A stretch of DNA of 64,000 bases, taken from contig NZ_JACCCJ010000001.1 of NCBI RefSeq assembly GCF_013410105.1, positions 1,054,001 through 1,118,000 of the forward strand, given 5' to 3'. The translations under genes were made by a program, and so were the position numbers. A model generated the notes under the pieces. It was not told where the DNA came from. It worked only from the letters and a program-made list of their open reading frames with translations, and did no database searches. Source of the DNA: Sphingopyxis sp. JAI108 (GTDB taxonomy: Bacteria > Pseudomonadota > Alphaproteobacteria > Sphingomonadales > Sphingomonadaceae). Position 1 is the stretch's first letter, and every line of letters starts with the position of its first letter. Shown here in pieces: positions 8,068-17,488 of the stretch.

Positions 8068-9840
8068 TTACCGCTGTTTGACGTAGCGGCCGGGCGCATC
8101 CTCGATCGCCTTTTTCTTGCCTTTTCCAGGAATGCGGCCGCCTTTGACGGCGGTTTTCGCGTCGTCCTGCTCGGCGATCCAGCCGATCCAGTGCGGCCAC
8201 CAGCTGCCCTTGGTCTCGCTCGCTCCCGCAATAAAATCGTCGAGCGTCGCGGCGCCATTGTCGCCGGTCCAATATTGATATTTGCCCGCCGCGGGCGGGT
8301 TCACCACGCCCGCGATATGGCCCGATCCTGCGAGGAGGAAGGTCCTGGGGCCCGCGAGATGGTCCATCAACCGCCACACGCTGGCGAGCGGCGCGATATG
8401 GTCCTCGCGCCCGGCCTGGATATAGGTGGGGGTCACGATTTTCTTGAGGTCGATTGGCGTCCCCATCGCCGACAGGCTGTTCGGGATGACCATGCGATTG
8501 TCGCGATAGAGGTCGACCAGATATTGGCGGTGCCACTTGGCAGGCAGGTTGGTTACATCGCCGTTCCAATAGAGCAGGTCGAACGGCGGATAGTCGTTGC
8601 CGAGCAGATAATTGCCGACGACATAATTCCAGATGAGGTCGCGCCCGCGCAAGCTGTTGAAGGTCGCGGCCATGTAGCGCCCGTCGAGGAAACCGCCGGA
8701 CGAAAGCTGCTGGAGCAGCGTCAGATAGCTTTCGTCGACGAACATCTTGAGGTCGCCCGCCAGCTCGAAATCGACCTGCGCGGTAAAGAAGGTCACCGAC
8801 TTGACCTTGTCCGCCTCGCCGCGCGCCGACAGCATCGCAAGCGTGGCGGCGAGGGTCGTGCCTGCGACGCAATAGCCGATGCTGTGGACGTGCGGAACGT
8901 CGAGCAACTCGCGCACGGTGTCGATCGCATCGACCTGCGCCGCGATATAATCGTCCCACACGATTTCGCTCATCGACGCGTCGGCCGATTTCCACGACAC
9001 CATGAAAACGCTGAGCCCCTGTTCGACCGCCCAGGCGACGAAGCTTTTCGCGGGGTTGAGGTCGAGGATGTAAAAGCGGTTGATCCACGGCGGGAAGATG
9101 ACGAGCGGTACGGTGAAAACCTCCTTCGTCGTCGGCGCATAGTGGATCAACTGATAGAGGTCGGTCTCGTGGATGACCTTGCCCGGCGTCGTGGCGATAT
9201 TGACCCCGACCTCGAACGCGTCGGGGTCGACATGGGAGAGTTGCCCGCGCGACAGGTCGGTCAGCATATGCTTCAAACCCTTGAGCAGGCTTTCGCCGCG
9301 CGTCTCGACCGCGCGCTTGATCACTTGGGGATTGGTGATCGCAAGGTTCGAGGGCGCTAGTGCCTCGGTCATATTCTTCGCGGCAAACTCCATCTTCGCG
9401 CGCGCATGTTCGTCGAGTCCCTGCATCGTGCGGGTGGTCGCCAGCAATTGCTCGGCGAGCAGGCCATAGGTCTGGCGGATCAGTGCGAAGACCGGGTTGG
9501 CGGTCCAGTCGGGATCGGTGAAGCGCTTGTCTTTCGGCGCGTCGGCATCGGGTGCGAAAGACGGCTGGATCGTCGCCAGCGAAGTCCAGAAGGTCACGCC
9601 CTGTTCCCACATCTTCGAAGATTGTTCGGCCCATAGCTGCGTCGTCGGATTTTGCAGCCAGCTTGTGGGGTCGAACAGGCTCGCCGCGGCGCTGTTGCCC
9701 TGGTTCGCCTGGCCCAGGGCGTATTCGAGCATCATCTGCTGTGCGCGGCCCAAGACGCTCGCCCAATGCTGTAGGTCATCGGGTGACGGCATGAAGGGAT
9801 TCGGCGCTTCGGTTGTATCGTCCTTACCCGTATCGCTCAT
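8068..9840 (-). CDS. phaC: class I poly(3-hydroxyalkanoate) synthase PhaC
   Basis: Polymerises (R)-3-hydroxyacyl-CoA into polyhydroxyalkanoate at the granule surface. 590 residues, the usual size of class I enzymes. The lipase-like box G-Y-C-V-A-G has the catalytic Cys at residue 324; Asp in YWNGDVTNLPA and His in GSGHIAGVVNPP complete the triad. The N-terminal domain (W-rich, residues 20-200) and the PHA synthase signature FPPWINRFYILDLNPAKSF are present. AGGAACG precedes the ATG. The phasin gene follows 120 bases downstream. The last 25 residues are Lys/Arg-rich. Confidence 0.97.
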   Translation of the reverse strand: MSDTGKDDTTEAPNPFMPSPDDLQHWASVLGRAQQMMLEYALGQANQGNSAAASLFDPTSWLQNPTTQLWAEQSSKMWEQGVTFWTSLATIQPSFAPDADAPKDKRFTDPDWTANPVFALIRQTYGLLAEQLLATTRTMQGLDEHARAKMEFAAKNMTEALAPSNLAITNPQVIKRAVETRGESLLKGLKHMLTDLSRGQLSHVDPDAFEVGVNIATTPGKVIHETDLYQLIHYAPTTKEVFTVPLVIFPPWINRFYILDLNPAKSFVAWAVEQGLSVFMVSWKSADASMSEIVWDDYIAAQVDAIDTVRELLDVPHVHSIGYCVAGTTLAATLAMLSARGEADKVKSVTFFTAQVDFELAGDLKMFVDESYLTLLQQLSSGGFLDGRYMAATFNSLRGRDLIWNYVVGNYLLGNDYPPFDLLYWNGDVTNLPAKWHRQYLVDLYRDNRMVIPNSLSAMGTPIDLKKIVTPTYIQAGREDHIAPLASVWRLMDHLAGPRTFLLAGSGHIAGVVNPPAAGKYQYWTGDNGAATLDDFIAGASETKGSWWPHWIGWIAEQDDAKTAVKGGRIPGKGKKKAIEDAPGRYVKQR

Positions 9841-9955
9841 GCTCGTTCCTGCTGGCCAGTGCCGATATAATGCCTATAACAAGCCAGGATGCGGCTGGCG
9901 AGGCGCCGTTCGCATCCTTCCAGAATCTAACGCAAAGGAGTTGTTCTAGTTTCCC

Positions 9956-11176
9956 ATGTCCGAAGATGAATTCTATCGCATCAAGCGCCTGCCGCCCTAC
10001 GTCATCGCCGAAGTGAATGCGATGCGTGCGGCCGCCCGCGCCGCGGGAGAGGACATCATCGACCTGGGGATGGGCAATCCCGACCTGCCGCCGCCCGCGC
10101 ATGTGATCGAAAAATTGTGCGAAGTGGCGATGAAACCCGACGCGCACGGTTATTCGCAGTCGAAGGGCATCCCGGGACTGCGCCGCGCGCAGGCGAATTA
10201 TTACGGCCGCCGCTTCAACGTCGAACTCGATCCCGAGAGCGAGGTCGTGGTGACGATGGGATCGAAGGAAGGGCTTGCGAGCCTTGCAACCGCGATCACC
10301 GGCCCCGGCGACGTCGTGCTCGCGCCGAACCCCAGCTATCCGATCCATACGTTCGGTTTCATCATCGCGGGTGCGACGATCCGCAGCGTCCCGACGACCC
10401 CCGACGAGAATTACTGGCGCGCGCTCGATCGTGCGATGGCCTTCACTGTGCCGCGTCCGTCGATCCTCGTGGTCAACTATCCGTCGAACCCGACCGCCGA
10501 AGCCGTCGATCTTGCCTTCTACGAGCGGCTCGTCGCCTGGGCGAAGGAGAACAAGGTCTGGGTGCTTTCGGACCTTGCCTATTCGGAACTCTACTACGAC
10601 GGCAATCCGACCCCCTCGATCCTGCAGGTGCCGGGCGCGAAGGATGTCGCGATCGAATTCACCTCGATGTCGAAAACATACTCGATGGCGGGCTGGCGCA
10701 TGGGCTTTGCGGTCGGCAACAAGCGGCTGATCGCGGCGATGACGCGCGTGAAGTCCTACCTCGACTATGGCGCCTTCACGCCGATCCAGGCCGCGGCCTG
10801 CGCGGCGCTCAACGGGCCGCAGGATATCGTCGCCAAGAACCGCGAACTCTACCAGAAGCGCCGCGACGTGATGGTCGAAAGCTTCGCACGCGCCGGCTGG
10901 GACATCCCGAGCCCGCCTGCGTCGATGTTCGCTTGGGCGCCGCTGCCGCCGGCGCTGAAAGAGATGGGCAGCCTCGAATTTTCGAAGCAGCTGCTGACCC
11001 ATGCCAAGGTCGCGGTCGCCCCCGGCGTCGGATATGGCGAGGACGGCGAAGGCTATGTCCGCATCGCGATGGTCGAGAATGAACAACGCATCCGGCAGGC
11101 GGCGCGCAATGTCCGCAAATTCCTTGCAATGCACGGCGTGAACACACCGTCGGTCGCGGCGGGCGGTGGCGCCTAG
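9956..11176 (+). CDS. alaC: class I/II PLP aminotransferase, AlaC-like
   Basis: 406 residues. PLP-binding Lys in SMSKTYSMAGWRMGF; family blocks DLGMGNPDLPPPAHV, GYSQSKGIPGLR, PNPSYPIH, VNYPSNPTAE and DLAYSELYYDG are present. The order and wording of these blocks match E. coli AlaC (glutamate-pyruvate transaminase) closely along the whole length; relatives are also labelled LL-diaminopimelate or methionine-cycle aminotransferases, so the amino acid is not certain. The gene is divergent from phaC. The ribosome site AAAGGAG is unusually far (about 15 bases) from the ATG. A DUF2721 gene starts at its stop. Confidence 0.88.
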   Translation: MSEDEFYRIKRLPPYVIAEVNAMRAAARAAGEDIIDLGMGNPDLPPPAHVIEKLCEVAMKPDAHGYSQSKGIPGLRRAQANYYGRRFNVELDPESEVVVTMGSKEGLASLATAITGPGDVVLAPNPSYPIHTFGFIIAGATIRSVPTTPDENYWRALDRAMAFTVPRPSILVVNYPSNPTAEAVDLAFYERLVAWAKENKVWVLSDLAYSELYYDGNPTPSILQVPGAKDVAIEFTSMSKTYSMAGWRMGFAVGNKRLIAAMTRVKSYLDYGAFTPIQAAACAALNGPQDIVAKNRELYQKRRDVMVESFARAGWDIPSPPASMFAWAPLPPALKEMGSLEFSKQLLTHAKVAVAPGVGYGEDGEGYVRIAMVENEQRIRQAARNVRKFLAMHGVNTPSVAAGGGA

Positions 11177-11659
11177 GTGACTCCCGACGCGAGCGCCATC
11201 GCGCAGACGATCCAGCTGTCGGTCACGCCGGTGTTCCTGCTGGTGGCGACCGGCAGTCTGCTCAACGTCATCGCGGGCCGGCTGGCGCGCGTCGTCGACC
11301 GCTCGCGCAATCTGATGGAGCGGTGGGCCGAGACCGAAGGCCTGGAGCATGACCGCATCGTTGCGGAACTGCGCATAGCTGACCGGAGAATGGGGATCAT
11401 CAACAATTCGATCCTCTCCGCCGTCGCCTGCGGTATCGTCGTCTGCCTGCTCGTCGCGCTGTTGTTCACGCAGGCCTTCACCGGCGCCAACCTCGGCGTC
11501 GCCGCTTCCTGGGCCTTTGCGGCCGCGATGCTGTTGCTGCTCGTCTCGCTGATCCTGTTCCTCGTCGAGGTCCGGCTGGCGGTGCGCGCGATCCATGTCC
11601 CGATGGAATTGCTCGAGTTGGAGAATATGGACCGGACGCGGCCGCGCGACCATCACTGA
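11177..11659 (+). CDS. DUF2721 membrane protein
   Basis: 160 residues starting from GTG at 11177, directly after the TAG of the aminotransferase gene, so probably translationally coupled. Three hydrophobic segments (about 14-33, 78-100, 108-132) enclose a charged cytoplasmic helix (LARVVDRSRNLMERWAETE). The LLNVIAGRLARVVDRSR block is characteristic of DUF2721. Inner-membrane, function unknown. Confidence 0.82.
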   Translation: MTPDASAIAQTIQLSVTPVFLLVATGSLLNVIAGRLARVVDRSRNLMERWAETEGLEHDRIVAELRIADRRMGIINNSILSAVACGIVVCLLVALLFTQAFTGANLGVAASWAFAAAMLLLLVSLILFLVEVRLAVRAIHVPMELLELENMDRTRPRDHH

Positions 11660-11820
11660 TCGCGCTGCGGCGATAGCCGGCCGGCGCTGATCGGCGAAAA
11701 TTTTTCCAGGCGTCGCACGGCGGCCGCCGTAACGGCAATAGCGCACCGGCATTTTTCGCGCGCCGCAAGGACGTTGACACCGGTCCCTCCGGTCTGCTCC
11801 GATGGCGGCGGGAGAGATAA

Positions 11821-13134
11821 ATGACTGACAAGGCCGTTCCGACCCCGGGCATCGCTTCGATCCCCGACACCGGTGTTTCCGCGCAGACGCGGACGATGCT
11901 CTGGATCCTGCTGATCGTCTATATCTTCAATTTCCTCGACCGGCAGATCGTCAATATCCTTGCCGAACCGATAAAGGGCGATCTGGGGCTTTCGGACACC
12001 GAACTCGGCCTGCTGGCCGGTCCCGCATTCGCCGTCTTCTATGCGCTGCTCGGTATCCCGATCGCGCGCTATGCCGACAAGGAGGGAACGAACCGCGTCC
12101 GGCTGATCGCGCTCGCGCTCGCCATCTGGTCGGCGATGACTGCGGTGTGCGGCCTCGCGCAGAATTTCGTGCAATTGCTCGTCGCGCGTATCGGCGTGGG
12201 CGTGGGCGAGGCAGGGTGCACGCCCGCCGCGCATTCGCTGATTTCGGACAGCGTCGCGCCCGAAAAACGATCATCGGCGATCGCGTTTTACGGACTCGGC
12301 GTGCCGATCGGTTCGCTGCTCGGGCTGATACTCGGCGGGATCGTGAACGACCTTTACGGCTGGCGTATCGCATTGATGCTCGTCGGGGCGCCCGGGCTGT
12401 TGCTCGCGCTGGTGGTGCTGTTCCTGATGCGCGAACCACGGCATCACCGGCCGGCCGAGGCGGCGGCAACCGCCTCGCCAGCGCAGCTTCCCGCGCGCGA
12501 GGCGATGCGCGAAATCCTTTCCTCGCGCGCTTTCGTCTACATATTGATCGCGGCCTCGGTCACCGCCTTCCTCGGCTATGGCAAGGCGCTGTGGACGATC
12601 AGCTTCTTCATTCGCAGCCACGGTCTGTCGACGACTGAAGCGGGATTGTCGATGGCGGTCGTGCTGGGGCTGGCAGGGGTGTTCGGCACCTGGCTCGGCG
12701 GGAAATGCGCCGACGTCTACGGCAAGCGCGACAAGCGGCATATCCTGACCTTGCCAGCCTATGGCATGGCCATCGGCGCCCCGATCCTCTTTCTCGGTTA
12801 TCAGATGGCCGATTGGCGCGTCGCGGTCGCGCTCCTGATCGTGCCGACCATCCTCAACTCGGCCTATTATGGTCCCGCCTATGCCTGCGTACAGGGGCTG
12901 GTGCGGCCGCAGGCGCGCGCGGTCGCCGCGTCGATCATGCTGTTCGGACAGAATCTGATAGGGCTCGGCTTCGGACCGTTCCTGTTCGGCGTGCTGTCGG
13001 ACGCGCTCGCACCCACCTATGGCGAGGAAAGCGTACGCTACGTCCTCTACGGTGCCGCGTGGCTCGGCCTGATCCCCGCCTTCTTCTTCTGGCGCGCCAG
13101 CCTGCGCCTCGCCGCCGAACTCAAGTCGGGTTAA
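11821..13134 (+). CDS. MFS transporter (spinster-like)
   Basis: 437 residues with twelve predicted membrane segments. The first helix IVYIFNFLDRQIVNILAEPI and the loop ADKEGTNRVRLIALALAIWS match the MFS signature between TM2 and TM3; the helix-4 block ARIGVGVGEAGCTPAAHSLI is typical of spinster-like carriers, which are common in sphingomonads next to aromatic or lipid metabolism genes. Solute unknown. GGCGGGAGAG lies upstream of the ATG. The stop overlaps the TAA of the convergent FMN reductase gene by four bases. Confidence 0.9.
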   Translation: MTDKAVPTPGIASIPDTGVSAQTRTMLWILLIVYIFNFLDRQIVNILAEPIKGDLGLSDTELGLLAGPAFAVFYALLGIPIARYADKEGTNRVRLIALALAIWSAMTAVCGLAQNFVQLLVARIGVGVGEAGCTPAAHSLISDSVAPEKRSSAIAFYGLGVPIGSLLGLILGGIVNDLYGWRIALMLVGAPGLLLALVVLFLMREPRHHRPAEAAATASPAQLPAREAMREILSSRAFVYILIAASVTAFLGYGKALWTISFFIRSHGLSTTEAGLSMAVVLGLAGVFGTWLGGKCADVYGKRDKRHILTLPAYGMAIGAPILFLGYQMADWRVAVALLIVPTILNSAYYGPAYACVQGLVRPQARAVAASIMLFGQNLIGLGFGPFLFGVLSDALAPTYGEESVRYVLYGAAWLGLIPAFFFWRASLRLAAELKSG

Positions 13135-13721
13135 TAGGGCGGATCGACCTTGGCGCGCTGCATCTTGGCGGCGTCGATCCACCAGTTGAGGTCGTCGGCG
13201 AAGCGCGGGAACAACCGTTCGAGCTGCCTGCCCTCGTCGCCTGCGGGTAGGCCGTCGCCATCAAAGGCCTTGCCGATGCGCGCGACGGGCAGGATCGACG
13301 AGATGACCGCCATCCCCATCTCGCCCAAAATGTCGCGCCACCCCATCATCGACCGTACTCCGGCGAAAGAGCCCGCTGAGTAGCAGGCGATCGCCGCGGG
13401 GCGCCAGAACCATTCCTCCAGATAATGGTCGGTCAAATTCTTGAGGCCGGGCTGTGGCCCCCAATTATATTCGCCGGTGACGAACAGGAAGCCATCGGCG
13501 GCGCGGATCTTGCCCGCGAGTTCCTCCATCTCCGCCGGCGCCTCGCCCTTCGGATATTCCTTGTACATGCGGTCGAGCATCGGCAGATCGACCGCCTTGG
13601 CGTCGATGAGCTCGGCGCTGTCGCCGCGTGCGCCGATTGCATCGACGAGCCAGCGCGCGAGTTTGACGCCCTGCCGGTCGCGGCGATAACTGCCATAGAA
13701 GACGAGGATTTGGCGCGACAT
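13131..13721 (-). CDS. NADPH-dependent FMN reductase
   Basis: 196 residues of flavodoxin-like fold. ILVFYGSYRRDRQGVKLARWL holds the phosphate-binding loop after strand 1 and FVTGEYNWGPQPGLKNLTDHY is the conserved flavin-contact block with the Pro-Gly-x-Leu-Lys motif of the NADPH_dep_FMN_red family. It probably reduces FMN or quinones/azo compounds with NAD(P)H in the cytoplasm. The ATG at 13721 has AAGGTGAG upstream; longer in-frame starts would run into the methyltransferase gene. Convergent with the MFS gene. Confidence 0.92.
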   Translation of the reverse strand: MSRQILVFYGSYRRDRQGVKLARWLVDAIGARGDSAELIDAKAVDLPMLDRMYKEYPKGEAPAEMEELAGKIRAADGFLFVTGEYNWGPQPGLKNLTDHYLEEWFWRPAAIACYSAGSFAGVRSMMGWRDILGEMGMAVISSILPVARIGKAFDGDGLPAGDEGRQLERLFPRFADDLNWWIDAAKMQRAKVDPPY

Positions 13722-13777
13722 GGGCTCACCTTGATCGATTGGCGTCGCCGGCACCCTAGGCTCTTCGTCGCGCGATG

Positions 13778-14521
13778 TCAGCCGCGTGGCATACGGCCGA
13801 TGAGCGTGCCCTTTGTGCCCGACCGGTCGAACGCGAAATCGATCTGCGGCCAGCGTTTCTGCCAGCGTCGCGCGACGAGGCGTTCGCCTGGCCGCGCCGC
13901 GTCGTCGAGCAGGATTCGCGCGCCGTCCGCAAGCCGCGGGAAAAGCGATTCGGCCGCGCCGCGCACCAGCGGATGCAAGGCCCAGGGCGGGCCGTCGATC
14001 ACGAGCATACCGATGTCGCTGGGCACGTCGTAAAGTTGGTACCAAAGACCGGGCCACTCGCCGGGCGGCAGCCCGAGCGGCGCGTGGCGGAGGTCCGCGG
14101 ATATGCCCTGACTGGCGAGCCAGCGCGCCGTGGAGGTGACGAATTCCTGATGCTGATCGAAGCTTATGAACCGTCCGCCGCCGAATTTCGCGAGCGCCTT
14201 GGCGATGACGAGGCTGCTCGCCCCACAGCCCAGTTCGACGACGACCGCTGGGCGCAGTTCTTCGATCGCATCGACGATATGCGACAGGAAACGCGTGTCG
14301 GCCTTCCAGCTACCGAGATGCGGCAGGGCATCGTCGGCAAGGTCGAGGCGGCGGAGCAACGCGGCTTTTTCCGCCTTTCGTCCGCCCCATAGCGACCGCA
14401 ACAGCCATGGCCACTGGAGGGCGCCAAAGGCGACGACTTCCAGTCGCTCGCGCGCCGGACGCGGCAGGGCGTCATAGATATCGGGACGCGCGAGAAAGTG
14501 CGTCGGGTCGCGGCTTGTCAT
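13778..14521 (-). CDS. class I SAM-dependent methyltransferase-like protein
   Basis: 247 residues from the only ATG before the domain (14521). Motif I is VVVELGCGASSLVIAKAL; the following FISFDQHQEFV gives the acidic residue that binds the ribose of SAM, and DIGMLVIDGPP is motif II/IV. The last third includes GARILLDDAARPGE. This is a Rossmann-fold methyltransferase; the substrate is unknown. It lies 92 bases downstream of purA on the same strand and may be read from the purA transcript. No good ribosome site is seen. Confidence 0.82.
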   Translation of the reverse strand: MTSRDPTHFLARPDIYDALPRPARERLEVVAFGALQWPWLLRSLWGGRKAEKAALLRRLDLADDALPHLGSWKADTRFLSHIVDAIEELRPAVVVELGCGASSLVIAKALAKFGGGRFISFDQHQEFVTSTARWLASQGISADLRHAPLGLPPGEWPGLWYQLYDVPSDIGMLVIDGPPWALHPLVRGAAESLFPRLADGARILLDDAARPGERLVARRWQKRWPQIDFAFDRSGTKGTLIGRMPRG

Positions 14522-14613
14522 CCATAGCCAGCTAAGCGCTGCGGATGGCAGTTCAGTGACGGCGGGCCTGATTGCGCCCGGCTGCCGCGTCCACGGGACG
14601 ACCGGCGCTTTCC

Positions 14614-15903
14614 TCAGTCGCTGAAGGGATCGCGGATCAGGATCGTGTCTTCGCGCTCGGGGCTGGTCGACACCAGCGCGATCGGGGTTTCGATCAGCTC
14701 CTGCACGCGCTGGATATATTTGATCGCCTGCGCCGGCAGGTCGGCATAGCTGCGCGCGCCTGCGGTCGATTCGTGCCAACCGTCCATTTCCTCGTAGATT
14801 GGCTCGACCTCGGCCTGATCGGCGGCGTGGCTCGGGAAATAATCGAGGATCTTGCCGCGCAGGCGATAGCCGGTGCAGATGCGGATCGTGTCGAAGCCGT
14901 CGAGCACGTCGAGCTTGGTGAGCGCGACGCCGGTGACGCCCGACACCGCGCAGCTCTGGCGCACGAGCACGGCGTCGAACCAGCCGCAGCGGCGCTTGCG
15001 GCCGGTGACGGTGCCAAATTCATGACCGCGTTCGCCGAGTTTCTGGCCGATTTCGTCCTCGAGCTCGGTCGGGAAAGGGCCGCTGCCGACGCGCGTCGTA
15101 TAGGCCTTGGCGATGCCGAGCACGAAGCCGACGGCGCCGGGGCCGAGGCCCGAGCCCGATGCGGCGGTGCCGCTGACGGTATTCGAGCTGGTGACGAAGG
15201 GGTAGGTGCCGTGATCGACGTCGAGCAGCACGCCTTGCGCGCCCTCGAACAGGATGCGCGCGCCGGCCTTGCGGACCTTCTTCAGGCGCTTCCAGACGGG
15301 CTGGGCATATTCGAGGACATAGTCGGCGATTTCGGCGAGGTCGGCGATCAGCCGTTCGCGGTCGATCGGCGGCTCGCCGAAACCTGCGCGCAATGCGTCG
15401 TGATGCGCGGTCAGGCGGTCGATCTGCGGATCGAGCTTGTCGAGATGCGCAAGGTCGCAGACGCGGATCGCGCGGCGGCCGACCTTGTCTTCATAGGCGG
15501 GGCCGATGCCGCGCCCGGTCGTGCCGATCTTGCCTGCGCCCGCGGCGGTTTCGCGCAAGGCGTCGAGATCGCGGTGGAAGGGCAGGATCAGCGCGCAATT
15601 GTCGGCAATCGCGAAATTCTCGGGGTTGATGGCAACGCCCTGACCGCGCAGCTTGGTGATCTCGTCGCGCAGCGCCCACGGGTCGAGCACGACGCCATTG
15701 CCGATGATCGACAGCGTGCCGGTGACGATGCCCGAGGGGAGCAGCGACAGCTTGTAGACCTGCTCGCCGACGACGAGCGTATGGCCGGCATTGTGACCGC
15801 CCTGAAAGCGCACCACGGCATCGGCGCGGCTGGCGAGCCAGTCGACGATCTTGCCCTTGCCCTCGTCGCCCCATTGCGACCCGATGACGGTAACATTTGC
15901 CAT
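14614..15903 (-). CDS. purA: adenylosuccinate synthetase PurA
   Basis: GTP-dependent ligation of IMP and aspartate, the first AMP-specific step. 429 residues, the usual length. The N-terminus [18 protein letters not shown] carries the GTP loop and catalytic Asp, and GGHNAGHT has the catalytic His. [11 protein letters not shown], the IMP loop, and the C-terminal [12 protein letters not shown] and TSPERE blocks are present. In sphingomonads purA follows serC-serA-hisZ; here it is on the same strand but separated from hisZ by two plus-strand genes. Confidence 0.97.
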   Translation of the reverse strand: MANVTVIGSQWGDEGKGKIVDWLASRADAVVRFQGGHNAGHTLVVGEQVYKLSLLPSGIVTGTLSIIGNGVVLDPWALRDEITKLRGQGVAINPENFAIADNCALILPFHRDLDALRETAAGAGKIGTTGRGIGPAYEDKVGRRAIRVCDLAHLDKLDPQIDRLTAHHDALRAGFGEPPIDRERLIADLAEIADYVLEYAQPVWKRLKKVRKAGARILFEGAQGVLLDVDHGTYPFVTSSNTVSGTAASGSGLGPGAVGFVLGIAKAYTTRVGSGPFPTELEDEIGQKLGERGHEFGTVTGRKRRCGWFDAVLVRQSCAVSGVTGVALTKLDVLDGFDTIRICTGYRLRGKILDYFPSHAADQAEVEPIYEEMDGWHESTAGARSYADLPAQAIKYIQRVQELIETPIALVSTSPEREDTILIRDPFSD

Positions 15904-16052
15904 GATGCTGTCCTGCTGAGCGGGCCCAAAAACCGATCGTGCAAAGCCCGGCGCGGCCTTAGCGGATTTGGCCGGAGAGGCAAGGCATGGTGGCAAGTTT
16001 TTGCGACAAATCCGGCTCAGAAGGGCGCCCGCCGGGACAAGGGAGACAATCG

Positions 16053-16997
16053 ATGACGCAGCGAAACTGGATCGGATATGCGGGCGTTGCCGCCTTTGCG
16101 GTGGCGAGCATCATGGTGCCCGGACCCTTCGCCGATGCACGCGAGACGATGCGCGAACGGGTGCGCGAGCGGCTTGCCCAAGGGATCGGCGCCGACGTCG
16201 GGCCGAAAGTGCCGGGCGGCGAGACCATTTCCTATGGCCGCGACCCGCTTCAGACGCTCGACGTCTGGCATGCCACGGGGGACAGCGGCGCCGCGCCGCT
16301 GGTCGTCTTCGTCCACGGGGGTGGATGGAAGCGCGGCGACAAGGACAATGCGACCGGGCGGTTCAAGGCGCAGCATTATCCCGCACAGGGATATGCCTTC
16401 GCCTCGATCAACTATCGCCTCGTCCCCGCCGCGACGGTCGAGCAGCAGGCGGCCGATGTCACCGCGGCGGTCAAGGCACTGGTCGATCGCGCGAACATGC
16501 TCGGCATCGACCGGCGGCGCATCGTGCTGATGGGGCATAGCGCGGGCGCGCATCTCGTCGCGCTGGTCGGCACCGACGAACGCTATCTGAAGGGCGCGGG
16601 CCTGTCCTTTGCCGACATATCCGGTGTGATCCCGATCGACGGGGCGGCCTATGATGTGGCGGCGCAGATGAAAGATGGTCCGCCGATCATGCAGAAAACC
16701 TATGTGCAGGCGTTCGGGACCGATCCGGCGCGGCAAAAAGGGGTGTCGCCGACGCAGCAAGCCGCAGCGCCCAATGCGCGGGACTTCCTGCTGCTCTATG
16801 TGCAGCGTCCCGATGGCGTGCGGCAGGCCAAAGCCTTGGGCGCAGCTCTTGAAACCGGAGGCAGCCGCGTCGAGCACGGCAGCTTTCCCGGCGAAGGGCT
16901 AAAGGGCCATGCCGAAATCAACCGCAGTCTCGGCGATCCGGCTTATGCGCCGACGGCAACGGTCGATGCGTGGTTGAAGCGGGTGTTTGGAAAATAG
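16053..16997 (+). CDS. secreted alpha/beta hydrolase (carboxylesterase, BD-FAE-like)
   Basis: 314 residues; start at 16053 with AAGGGAGA upstream. Residues 1-29 look like a signal peptide (hydrophobic [14 protein letters not shown], cleavage near ADA). The oxyanion motif HGGGW (about 90), nucleophile G-H-S-A-G-A (about 165) and a C-terminal His in [13 protein letters not shown] form the triad of the HSL/BD-FAE esterases. Probably a periplasmic carboxylesterase. Divergent from purA; followed by the dispersed repeat 17002-17078 and the DOPA-dioxygenase gene. Substrate unknown. Confidence 0.87.
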   Translation: MTQRNWIGYAGVAAFAVASIMVPGPFADARETMRERVRERLAQGIGADVGPKVPGGETISYGRDPLQTLDVWHATGDSGAAPLVVFVHGGGWKRGDKDNATGRFKAQHYPAQGYAFASINYRLVPAATVEQQAADVTAAVKALVDRANMLGIDRRRIVLMGHSAGAHLVALVGTDERYLKGAGLSFADISGVIPIDGAAYDVAAQMKDGPPIMQKTYVQAFGTDPARQKGVSPTQQAAAPNARDFLLLYVQRPDGVRQAKALGAALETGGSRVEHGSFPGEGLKGHAEINRSLGDPAYAPTATVDAWLKRVFGK

Positions 16998-17001
16998 CCA
17001 T

Positions 17002-17078
17002 CGTCATTGCGAGCGTAGCGAAGCAATCCAGAGCAGAGTAAGGCCGTTCTGGATTGCTTCGCTACGCTCGCAATGACG
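17002..17078. repeat. dispersed palindromic element, family A, copy 2
   Basis: Perfect 31-base inverted arms at 17002-17032 and 17048-17078 with a 15-base loop. The arm starts CGTCATTGCGAGCGTAGCGA and differs from copy 1 (6051-6124) at one base, GAAG to GTAG, with the compensating change in the other arm, so pairing is preserved. It sits between the esterase stop and the DOPA-dioxygenase start. Confidence 0.85.
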
Positions 17079-17110
17079 AACGAATTAGAGCGGAGCCAAG
17101 AGGAAAAGCC

Positions 17111-17488
17111 ATGACCAACCCCGACGCTCCCTATCACGCTCATATCTATTATGATCCAGCCGAGCGGCCCGCCGCCGTCGCGCTGCGCGACGATTTCGGT
17201 GAAGATCCCGCCATTCTGTTCGTTGGCGATCTGACCGACGGCGCCGCAGGGCCGCATCCGATCGCACAATATGAGGTGCATTTTCTGGCTAAGACCGCGC
17301 CGGCAGTGATTGCGGCGATCGAGACGACGGGGCTCCGCGCGCTCGTTCATCCGCTCACCGCTGACGATCTTGCCGACCATACGACGCTGGCGCACTGGAT
17401 CGGCAAAGCGGTCGAACTCGACTTGACCGTGCTCGATCCGCCCGGCGTCAACCAGGGCATCCCGCGCTTCGGACGTTCCGACTTTTAG
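17111..17488 (+). CDS. DOPA 4,5-dioxygenase family protein
   Basis: 125 residues. The N-terminal block YHAHIYYDP, central YEVHFL and LVHPLTADDLADHT provide the conserved His residues of the DOPA-dioxygenase family, small cupin-like or ferredoxin-like enzymes first known from fungi and betalain-type pathways. The bacterial substrate is unknown; cleavage of catechols is the family expectation. AGGAAAAG precedes the ATG. Its TAG overlaps the convergent hisZ stop by four bases. With the upstream esterase it forms a plus-strand insert between hisZ and purA. Confidence 0.88.
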   Translation: MTNPDAPYHAHIYYDPAERPAAVALRDDFGEDPAILFVGDLTDGAAGPHPIAQYEVHFLAKTAPAVIAAIETTGLRALVHPLTADDLADHTTLAHWIGKAVELDLTVLDPPGVNQGIPRFGRSDF

